From the NCBI RefSeq assembly GCF_963855985.1, contig NC_087109.1, positions 1,880,001 through 1,944,000 on the forward strand: a stretch of DNA of 64,000 nucleotides, read 5' to 3'. The notes below the pieces were generated by a model. It saw only the letters and a program-made list of their open reading frames with translations, ran no database searches and had not been told where the DNA came from. The first letter of the stretch is position 1. Every line of letters starts with the position of its first letter. The position numbers and the translations under genes are program-made. Source of the stretch: Ostrinia nubilalis. Taxonomy: Eukaryota > Arthropoda > Insecta > Lepidoptera > Crambidae. Below, piece after piece: positions 1 through 8,700 of the stretch.

Positions 1-208
1 GTACTAAAACGAAAAAAATAATTGTGTGCTAGGTTCAAAGAATTTCGAAAGCTTGTAGCGCAAACAGAAAAAAAGAGGAATAAATTTCATGCGCGATACA
101 AGCTTTCGAAATTCTTTGAACCTAGCACACAATTATTTTTTTCGTTTTAGTACAACTGCATTTCAGGATAAAGCTTGTTTTTAAAAAAGTTTTTTTTATT
201 ATAATTTT
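1..208. repeat. Long palindrome, copy 1 (cut by window start)
   Basis: Positions 1-57 are the exact reverse complement of 97-153, around a roughly 40-base spacer rich in purines. The right arm continues to about 208 (an AAGCTTG/TTTTAAAAAAG stretch), and its left partner lies outside the window. Copies 2 and 3 are at 1988-2250 and 4808-5050. Within this copy the arms match perfectly even where they differ from the other copies (for example G26 with C128). No coding frame. It could be the terminal inverted repeats of adjacent head-to-tail elements or one hairpin module. Confidence 0.9.
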
Positions 209-358
209 TACAAGCTTTATATTGACTTCACTTGTTAGTATGTGTGGGACAAATCTTGCAACTGAATTTAAGACCACTTCTCCTCAACCGATTGAGCTGA
301 AATTTGGTATACTTATGTAAGTACGATGACAATGCAATGTTATGGTACCATTGAGCTG
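209..358. repeat. Leader segment of composite unit, copy 1
   Basis: About 150 bases between palindrome and tandem array, almost identical to 2256-2407 (shared blocks such as CACTTGTTAGTATGTGTGGG and CTCAACCGATTGAGCTGAAA). No coding evidence. It shows that units 1 and 2 are duplicates over more than the palindrome. Confidence 0.75.
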
Positions 359-956
359 GTCTGATGATGGAGTTAGGAGGTGGCCATAGGAACTCCTAAA
401 CGAAACGGCGGAATCGCATCGAGTTTGGGTTCGTTGGATTTGTCTTTTCGAGCAGTTTAGTGCTAGATGATCTCCGGGGTCCTTATGATGGATTAGGGAG
501 GTGGCCATAGGAACTCCTAAACGAAACGGCAGAAACTCATTGAGTTTGGGTTCGTTGGATTTTTCTTTTCGAGCAGTTTAGTGCTAGATGATGTCCAGGG
601 TCCTGATGATGGAGTCAGGAGGTGGCCATAGGAACTCCTAAACGAAACGGCAGAATCGCATCGAGTTTGGGTTCGTTGGATTTGTCTTTTTGAGCAGTTT
701 AGTGCTAGATGATCTCCAGGGTCCTTATGATGGATTAGGGAGGGGGCCATAGGAACTCCTAATCGAAACGGCAGAAACTCATCTAGTTTGGGTTCGTTGG
801 ATTTGTCTTTTCGAGCAGTTTAGTGCTAGATGATGTCCAGGGTCCTGATGATGGAGTCAGGAGGTGGCCATAGGAACTCCTAATCGAAACGGCAGAAACT
901 CATCGAGTTTGGGTTCGTTGGATTTGTCTTTTCAAGCAGTTTAGTGCTAGATTATT
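359..956. repeat. 121-bp tandem repeat array 1 (about 5 copies)
   Basis: A monomer of about 121 bp beginning near GATGATGGA and containing GAGGTGGCCATAGGAACTCC and GAGCAGTTTAGTGCTAGATG recurs with starts near 361, 482, 602, 723 and 844. Monomers differ by a few substitutions, mainly two alternating versions of the CAGAAACTCAT/CGGAATCGCAT segment. Because 121 is not a multiple of 3, the open minus-strand frames in it are shadows and not a protein. A second array is at 2409-3364. Confidence 0.9.
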
Positions 957-1174
957 TTTTTTTGAAGGGACGCGCGCTGGTAGCTTGGAGCCGACGTTCG
1001 CGATCGGGCCGTATCGAGCGCATAACGCGCCCGATCAGTGGCGAACCCAACTAGAGAGTTGCCCACCGCGGTGTAGGACCAAAGTCCAGCCTGCGGTGGG
1101 CTCACTTTAGTGGGCCCGATCGAGGGGGACTACGGACGCGGCCTGAGGGCGCCACGGTAGGCTCGGACCTCGGC
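957..1174 (-). repeat. 3' non-coding tail of RT fragment 1
   Basis: GC-rich stretch between the tandem array and the RT frame, repeated with small indels at 3365-3800 in unit 2 (the unit 2 version has about 90 extra bases around 3400-3485). It follows the end of the reverse-transcriptase frame and probably represents its C-terminal/3'UTR part. No independent gene is visible. Confidence 0.55.
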
Positions 1175-1933
1175 TCAGGCCGTGTCCGGGGGACGGATTG
1201 GGGAGAACCGGCACGGTACATGTCTGTACCGTCCACAATGAAATGCAGGGCCTCGTACTCGCCGGCGAGTACGGTGTAACGAGCTACTGTGTTGTGGAGT
1301 AGTTGGCGTGCTTAAGGCAGTGATGTCTGTGTTCAGAAATTCGGTAATAGGATCGTCCGGGTCGTCTAGGACATGCCTAGGTCGTCGGTATTGGGCAGCG
1401 ACATCTTTCTGGGGTGTTGTATACGTGGCGGCGCTAACGAGAACCCTATTGTTCTTGAAGTTGATCGCTTTATCAAAGTAGCGGCGAGAGGATTCTTTCA
1501 TAAAGTGATCAATCGATGGAATCTCGAAATCTCTATGGAGATTCGTGTTACGCACGAACCACGGGGCATCCGCGGCTCGACGTAAGAATTTGTTTTGGAG
1601 GGTCTGGAATTTCTTAAGGACTGTGCAGGAAGTGTGAGCAAACACAGGACTGGCGTAAGTCAACACTGGACGGATGCAGGTTTTATAAATTGTCAACTTA
1701 TTTCTAAGTGACAATTTACTTTTCCTTCCAACTAGGTGGTAGAGTCGGTGGGTGTACTGGTTCGCACGGCTCAAGACGCGTCTGAGGTGCGGAGCGAACG
1801 ATAATCTCTGGTCGAGGGTGACACCTAAGTACTTGGTCTCACTCTTCCAAGGAATAGTTTGGTCAAATAAGGTGAGATGGGTGGGGACATTAGGGCGAGT
1901 GCGAACCGGAGGACGATTCGACTTCTGGAGCAC
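1175..1933 (-). mobile_element. Jockey-type non-LTR reverse transcriptase, C-terminal fragment 1
   Basis: Minus-strand frame with the thumb/C-terminal region of a Jockey-clade LINE: YLGVTLDQRLSF, KLTIYKTCIRPVLTYASPVF and LQNKFLRRAADAPWFVRN. The catalytic FADD box and everything N-terminal are absent, because the fragment begins after the palm domain. Upstream (higher coordinates) it is cut about 50 bases before palindrome 2. It is embedded antisense to the unit and shares almost the whole segment with 3913-4612. A dead retrotransposon piece co-amplified with the satellite. Confidence 0.85.
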
Positions 1934-1987
1934 TTTGGTGCTAAATAATGACCCAGAGATTGAGATACAACTAAAAAGTGTAAAATA

Positions 1988-2250
1988 AAATTATAATAAA
2001 AAAAAACTTTTTTAAAAACAAGCTTTATCCTGAAATGCAGTTGTACTAAAACGAAAAAAATAATTGTATGCTTGGTTCAAAGAATTTCAAAAGCTTGTAG
2101 CGCAAACAGAAAAAAAGAGGAATAAATTCCATGCGCGATACAAGCTTTTGAAATTCTTTGAACCAAGCATACAATTATTTTTTTCGTTTTAGTACAACTG
2201 CATTTCAGGATAAAGCTTGTTTTTAAAAAAGTTTTTTTTTATTATAATTT
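1988..2250. repeat. Long palindrome, copy 2
   Basis: Near-perfect inverted repeat centred near 2119: the left arm runs from the A-rich CTTTTTTAAAAACAAGC block to 2098 and the right arm from about 2140 to 2250, so each arm is about 110 bases around a roughly 40-base spacer. It contains AAGCTTTATCCTGAAATGCA and its complement. It differs from copy 1 at several sites, and each difference is mirrored in the other arm. Confidence 0.92.
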
Positions 2251-2408
2251 TATTATTACAAGCTTTATATTGACTTCACTTGTTAGTATGTGTGGGACAA
2301 ATCTTGCAACTGAATTTAAGACCACTTCTCCTCAACCGATTGAGCTGAAATTTGGTATACTTATGTAAGTACGATGACAATGCAATGTTATGGTACCATT
2401 GAGCTGGT
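2251..2408. repeat. Leader segment of composite unit, copy 2
   Basis: Duplicate of 209-358 with an eight-base TTTATTA-type expansion just after the palindrome. Nothing coding is seen. Confidence 0.7.
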
Positions 2409-3364
2409 CTGATGATGGAGTCAGGAGGTGGCCATAGGAACTCCTAAACGAAACGGCGGAATCGCATCGAGTTTGGGTTCGTTGGATTTGTCTTTTCGAG
2501 CAGTTTAGTGCTAGATGATGTTCAGGGTCATGATGATGGATTAGGAAGGTGGCCATAAGAACTCCTAAACGAAACGGCAGAAACTCATCGAGTTTGGGTT
2601 CGTTGGATTTTTCTTTTCGAGCAGTTTAGTGCTAGATGATGTCCAGGGTCCTGATGATGGATTAGGGAGGTGGCCATAGGAACTCCTAAACGAAACGGCA
2701 GAAACTCATCGAGTTTGGGTTCGTTGGATTTGTCTTTTCGAGCAGTTTAGTGCTAGATGATGTCCAGGGTCCTGATGATGGATTAGGGAGGTGGCCATAG
2801 GAACTCCTAAACGAAACGGCAGAAACTCATCGAGTTTGGGTTCGTTGGATTTGTCTTTTCGAGCAGTTTAGTGCTAGATGATGTCCAGGGTCCTGATGAT
2901 GGATTAGGGAGGTGGCCATAAGAACTCCTAAACGAAACGGCAGAAACTCATCGAGTTTGGATTCGTTGGATTATTCTTTTCGAGCAGTTTAGTGCTAGAT
3001 GATGTCCAGGGTCCTGATGATGGATTAGGGAGGTGGCCATAGGAACTCCTAAACGAAACGGCGGAATCGCATCGAGTTTGGGTTCTTTGGATTTGTCATT
3101 TCGAGCAGTTTAGTGCTAGATGATCTCCAGGGTCCTTATGATGGATTAGGGAGGTGGCCATAGGAACTCCTAAACGAAACGGCAGAAACTCATCGAGTTT
3201 GGGTTCGTTGGATTTGTCTTTTTGAGCAGTTTAGTGCTAGATGATGTCCAGGGTCCTGATGATGGATTTGGGAGGTGGCCATAGGAAATCCTAAACGAAA
3301 AGGCAGAAACTTATCGAGTTTGGGTTCCTTGGATTTGTCTATTCAAGCAGTTTAGTGCTAGATG
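2409..3364. repeat. 121-bp tandem repeat array 2 (about 8 copies)
   Basis: Same monomer as array 1, with starts near 2409, 2530, 2650, 2771, 2892, 3012, 3133 and 3254. The exact 121-base spacing is seen at GTCCAGGGTC (2641, 2762, 2883). Copy number differs from array 1 (about 8 versus 5), which fits unequal exchange after the unit was duplicated. The last monomer runs into TTTTGAAGGGACGCGCG, as in array 1. Confidence 0.9.
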
Positions 3365-3912
3365 ATTTTCTTTTGAAGGGACGCGCGCTGGTAGCTTGAA
3401 GAGCTTTTCCAGCTTCACCGGGCAGATTAGCGAGTACAGAAGGTACTCTAGCCGTTTGGCGATCGTCGGTGCGCGTCGGTCACAGACCGACGTTCGCGAT
3501 CGGGCTGTATTGAGCGCATAAGGCGCCCGATCAGTGGCGAACCTAACTAAAGGGTTGTCCACCGCGGTGTTGGACCTTGTGGTTGGACCAAAGTCCAGCC
3601 TACGATGGGCTCACTCTAGTGGGCCCGATCGAGGGGGACTACGGACGCGGCCTGAGGGCGCCACGGTAGGCTTGGACCTCGGCTCAGGCCGTGTCCGGGG
3701 GACGGATTGGGGAGAACCGGCCCGGTATACAGTGCGAAATGAAATGCAGAGCCTCGCGGGCGAGTACGGTGTAACGAGCTACTGTATTGTGGAGTAGTTG
3801 GCGTGCTTAAGGCAGTGATGCCTGTGTTCAGAAATTCGGTAATAGGATCGTCCGGGTCGTCTAGGACATGCCTAGGTCGTCGGTATTGGGCAGCGACATC
3901 TTTCTGGGGTGT

Positions 3913-4612
3913 TTACTCGGCGGCGCTAACGATAAGAGGGTTCTTGTGGTTGATCACTTTATCAAAGTAGCGGCGAGAGGCTTCTTTCATAAAGTGATCA
4001 ATCGATGGGATCTCGAAATCTCTATGGAGATTCGTGTTACGCACGAACCACGGGGCATGCGCGGCTCGGCGTAAGAATTTGTTTTGGAGGGTCTGGAATT
4101 TCTTAAGGACTGTGCAGGAAGTGTGAGCAAACACCGGACTGGCGTAAGTCAACATTGGACGGATGCAGGTTTTGTACATTGTCAACTTATTTCTAAGTGA
4201 CAATTTACTTTTCCTTCCAACAAGGTGGTAGAGTCGGTGGGTGTAATAGTGCTTCGCACAGCTCAAGACGCGTCTGAGGTTTGGAGCGAACGATAATCTC
4301 TGGTCGAGGGTAAGTGCTTGGACTCTTCCAAGGAATAGTTTGGTCAAATAAAGTGAGATGGGTGGGGACATTAGGACGAGTGCGAACCGGAGGACGTTTC
4401 GCAGACAAAGCCCTAGAAAAGTACACTGCTGCACTTTTTTCGGGATGTACCTCGATACGCCACTTCCTGAACCATTCGCCTAATTGTGTGACTGCGCGTT
4501 GGAGCGCCAAGATGACGTAATTCCGATTACGTCCGGACTTGTAGAGTGCGGTGTCGTCCGCAAAGAGGGCTAAATCCGTATTCGGATATTTGGGGATATC
4601 ATTGACGTACAA
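3913..4612 (-). mobile_element. Jockey-type reverse transcriptase fragment 2, frameshifted
   Basis: Longer version of the 1175-1933 fragment. It starts inside the palm domain and keeps the catalytic FADDTALY box (Y/FxDD), followed by EWFRKWRIEVHPEKS. The frame shifts near 4310-4330, where small deletions remove the KYLGV segment, then resumes as LDQRLSFAPNLRRVLS and APWFVRNTNLHRDFEIPSID and ends at a premature stop at 3913. Non-functional. The break at 4613 joins a residual 121-bp monomer. Confidence 0.87.
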
Positions 4613-4625
4613 TGAAAAAAGAATG

Positions 4626-4738
4626 GGTGCTAGATGATGTCCAGGGTCCTAATGATGGAGTCAGGAGGTGGTCATAGGAACTCCTAGACGAAACGGCGGA
4701 ATCTTATCGAGTTTGGGTTCGTTGGATTCGACTTCTCG
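4626..4738. repeat. Solitary diverged 121-bp monomer
   Basis: One copy of the tandem-repeat monomer (GGTCATAGGAACTCCTAGAC, GAGTTTGGGTTCGTTGGATT) sits on the opposite side of the RT fragment from array 2, directly followed by the short tail GAGATACAACTAAAAAGTGT that also precedes palindrome 2 at 1955-1980. It suggests the monomer flanks the RT piece on both sides in the ancestral unit. Confidence 0.8.
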
Positions 4739-4807
4739 AGCACTTTGGTGCTAAATAATGACCCAGAGATTGAGATACAACTAAAAAGTGTAAAATAAAA
4801 TTATAAT

Positions 4808-5050
4808 AAAAAAAAACTTTTTTAAAAACAAGCTTTATCCTGAAATGCAGACGTACTAAAACGAAAAAAATAATTGTATGCTTGGTTCAAAAAATTTCGA
4901 AAGCTTGTAGCGCAAACAGAAAAAAAGAGGTATAAATTCCATGCGCGATACAAGCTTTCGAAATTTTTTGAACCAAGCATACAATTATTTTTTTCGTTTT
5001 AGTACGTCTGCATTTCAGGATAAAGCTTGTTTTTAAAAAAGTTTTTTTAC
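4808..5050. repeat. Long palindrome, copy 3
   Basis: Inverted repeat centred near 4929, arms about 105 bases, same spacer type as copies 1 and 2. Copy-specific changes (CAGACGTACT on the left with AGTACGTCTG on the right; CAAAAAATTT with AAATTTTTTG) occur in both arms. Right boundary of the composite repeat cluster. The next 380 bases (5051-5430) look like ordinary AT-rich intronic DNA. Confidence 0.92.
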
Positions 5051-5430
5051 CTTTTTAAAAGTGTTTGTGCTGTGCCAAATCCCATAATAGTGAGAGTACA
5101 AATGCAACATGAAAATTTAGTATATTATCATTATTTAGTCGTTCGAGTAAGCTTCACAAAATATCACCAGTCGTCAGTCTGTCGCGCAAATGGCCTGTAA
5201 TAGTCAACCATGGGTATGTTTTTCGTGTTACGTAATTTACATCACTGTTACATTGTTTAGCTTATAGAGAGTTAATTATTGTCAAACAATTTACCCACCC
5301 ATTTACGTCATCTCTAATGCATAACTTCTAAGTGCAAATAACAGCCTTTATTAATGCACTTTAATGCTCTTGATGAACATTACACAAACCATTACAATCA
5401 CTTCTGCACTTAGGTCTTAGGTATATAAAA

Positions 5431-5640
5431 TACTAGCTTTCCACCCGCCACCCGCGGCTTCGCGCGCGTGGACCCCTGAACCCTATTTAAAATTTAGCCT
5501 ATGTTACTCGTGTATAATGTAGCTTTCGAATGGTGAAAGAATTTTTAAAAACGGTCCAGTAGTTTTTACAGCCTATTCATTACAACCAAACAAATACAGT
5601 TTTCCTTTTTATAATATTAGTAAAGACTACATTTTTGTGT
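5431..5640 (+). repeat. Dispersed retroelement-like repeat (family R1), copy
   Basis: Starts CTAGCTTTCCACCCGCC, has CCCGCGGCTTCGCGCGCGTG and a CGGTCCAGTAGTTTTTACAG block, and ends with CAAACAAATACA...TATAATATTAGT. The same start and end occur at 5875-6082, 8921-9160, 9797-10024 (reverse), 12809-13030 and 61478-61715. Non-coding. Likely a SINE or the 3' end of a LINE that is widespread in Lepidoptera. Confidence 0.75.
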
Positions 5641-5722
5641 CTATAGAGATCGAACGCCATTGATGTAATAAAGGAGTGTCTCTATATCTGAATCTGTATA
5701 TTTGCAACATAAATCAACTCAC

Positions 5723-5797
5723 TGAGAAATTTCCATGCTGATTCTGCTCTCTCATTCCCAGTAGGCTTGGCAATAAATTCCTTGGTTACTTTTGGAT
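5723..5797 (-). CDS. Gene A exon 6 (loop before TM7)
   Basis: 75 nt, acceptor ACTTTCAG and donor GTGAGT. Encodes PKVTKEFIAKPTGNERAESA then WKFL, matching gene B exon 6 (PRKEPSWKIL end) in phase 1 at both borders. This is the last gene A exon I can find. Confidence 0.7.
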
Positions 5798-8700
5798 CTG
5801 AAAGTATAATAATATTTATCGATACGTAATAGCTTATTACATCCTAGCAACTTGTTTATATTAAAATATCTTAACACTAGCTTTCCGCCCACGGCTTCGC
5901 GCGCGTGGACCCTGAACCCTATGTTTTTCCAAAATAAAATTTTGCCTAAGTATGTTACTCGTGGATAATGTAGCTTTCGAATGATGAAAGAATTTTTAAA
6001 AACGGTCCAGTAGTTTTTGAGCCTATTCATTACAACCAAACAAACAAACAAAGTTTTCCTCTTTATAATATTAGTGTAGATATAAACGTATTAAAGTCAA
6101 TAACAATAGGGTTACAACAGTTACATATAAAAGGTAATACAAAGCAATGTTATCATACTCTTGACTTTTGCTGTTTTGATTCTTTAAATTGTTTGCAGAG
6201 TTTTAATGCTTTAAAGATTAAATATACGGTTGTGACAATTCGTTGTGACGGTGTGTGTGTGTGTGGGCAGGGCATATAGTACGCAGAACTGACGGCCGAT
6301 GGGGCAGCAAGGTTCTGGAATGGAGGCCGCGTACCGGAAAACGCAGCGCTAGGCCGTCCACCTACAAGGTGGACCGACGACATCGTAAAGGTAGCAGGGA
6401 AGCGCTGGATGCAGGCCGCTACTAATCGATCAACGTGGAAAGCATTAGGGGAGGCCTATGTTCAGCAGTGGACGTCCTATGGCTGAAATGATGATGATGA
6501 TTATGACAATTCAAGAAAATAATTATACTGTTTCTTTTGTGAAAACAAATACGGCGCAACGCAGCTTATCGCAACGCAGTTTAGTGCGACGTAGCGTAGC
6601 GCAGGGTAGGACCCGCAAAATGAAGGATCCGTTCCACACAAGTTGAGAAAATAGTCGAAAGAATAGAACTCAATAGGAGGAGGAACTCGGCAGCGGACGA
6701 ACATAATATGAATCTCTCTCCATCAGCCTATGTGTTTTCTCGAAGTGAAGGTAGAACAAACATGCCTTCTTTGGGCCCCGTAACAATGTTGAAACCCATG
6801 AATCGCAACCAAAATAATTTTCAACCGACTTCAAAAAAAGGAGGAGGTTCTCAATTCGACCCGTATGTTTTTTTTTCTATGTTTGTTACGCGATAACTCC
6901 GCCAATTATGAACCGATTTGAACAAATCTTTTTTCGGCGTATAGGTAATACCTCAAGGGTGGTCCCATTTAAATTTAATAATTTGAAGTCGGTTTTTTTT
7001 TTAAAGTTATAATTATATCAATCCAAAATCCGACCCAAGCCGCTGGCAGAAGCTAGTTTCAAGTTAAATACCATTATCAGCCTGCAGTATAGTCTCGATC
7101 CGCGGATCCAGTTGTAGTTTGATCTTCATGATCTCCGCTTCGACTTCTTTGGAGGACACTTCAACTCGCCTGTAGAAAGCTATTGATTTCGATGCTTCCT
7201 GAAAACAAGCATCAATAAATTGAGATGAAATCGACAGCACTATAGATATAATTATGCAAAATCGCACAGGCATATTGTGATGCCACAGTTTCAGTTTGAA
7301 AATGTAGGTCTAAAGTCTCATTTATACTGAAAGAACGAAGTCAGATTGGTTTTCTATAGTGGTAGTGGCTAAAACACAACATCTTTTCTGATAGGACAGT
7401 GTTCTTTACATAGTAATATGGTAAAGTAAACAAAAATGTTAAGATTAGGTATTAGTAATTTGTTATTACACAAATTACTAATACTCCCGTTAGCCCCTCG
7501 TACTAAGCTAAATAATATGCTTGTAAGACGAGTGAGCTCACCACAATAGTCGAGCGGCGGCGGGGACGAAACCCGCGTTCCCCGGAACACGAGTCGGCCA
7601 GTCCGACCCCTTCACCGTTCGGCTATCGTGGCTTCTACAACTTACAGACAGACAGGGTCTTTTATTTACTATATGGTACTACTAATTATTATACTATGAT
7701 GGTACAGTGAATAAAACTGTAATATTTTTTTATAAAAAAAACAATCCTCACCTCCTCCCTGCCTCGTTGCACCAAGAACACGGGCGATTCCTTCAGCACC
7801 GAAAGCAGGACAATATACAGTACTGACAGAGACAGGTGGACGTACACCACTTGGTGGTAGGACAGGTGTCCCCCCAGGGTGTAGGAGAACAGCAGGCCTA
7901 GGAAGAAACCCGAGACTGTGGTGGAAGTTAGGGCGCCGCGGATGGAGTCCTGGAAATAGAGGATTGAGAAGAAAATACAGATTTAGTAACAGATTCGAGA
8001 AATTAAGCATGTTTGAGGAGTTCGAAAAGGCTTTTAAAAGTGCTTTTATGATACATGTCTCAAAATTATTTTAACCCTATCAATGCGTCTAGAAAATAAA
8101 ATGTCAGTGAGTGAGAAACAGCTCAAGAAACTTTTTAAATTATTAGCTGTTTAATGCCCGTTTTCACCATCAATCCCTAATTTTTAAGTGACCCATATGA
8201 AAACAAAATTGAAGGCACACGACCACCCTCAATCATCCCGTGGATGTCGTAAGAAGTGACTAAAAAATAAAATACGAGGCAGAGTCAGGCCTCTCTGACC
8301 TGTCTGGTCAGCATGGGCAATTCCGAATCCTCCCTTTGCCTCGGGTAAATTGGAGAGGATGGTGTGGTGTTCCTGCAGTGATGATGATTCAAATATTATT
8401 TTCCTGCTGTCTAGGGTAATTTCTCAGACTTAAAAAAGGACTGACCTGGCATATCTCTGAAATATACACCGAAGAAACTGCTTGGCCCGCGGCGCCAACA
8501 CCTGCAAACCCTACTGCCACCAGCACCAGTGGAATGTAGTCGGTGAACGACAGCACCGCCCACGTAAACTGGAAACAAAGACAATCATCATCATCAGCAA
8601 CTCACGCTAAGCTGTGTTAGTCCGACCGAATTATCAGCGCGAGGATGCGTGTCGTGATATACTTTATCGACGTCAAAATGTATAGAAAAAATCGATAAAA

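Noticed and set aside
361..3364. Regular direct repeats that could suggest a CRISPR-like array or a repetitive protein gene
   Set aside because: The repeats are contiguous 121-bp monomers without unique spacers, in a eukaryotic genome, and 121 is not divisible by 3, so frames do not persist between monomers.
5051..5430. Search for gene A exon 7 in the last repeat-free stretch before the composite cluster
   Set aside because: No minus-strand frame with TM7-like residues or a phase-1 acceptor was seen.
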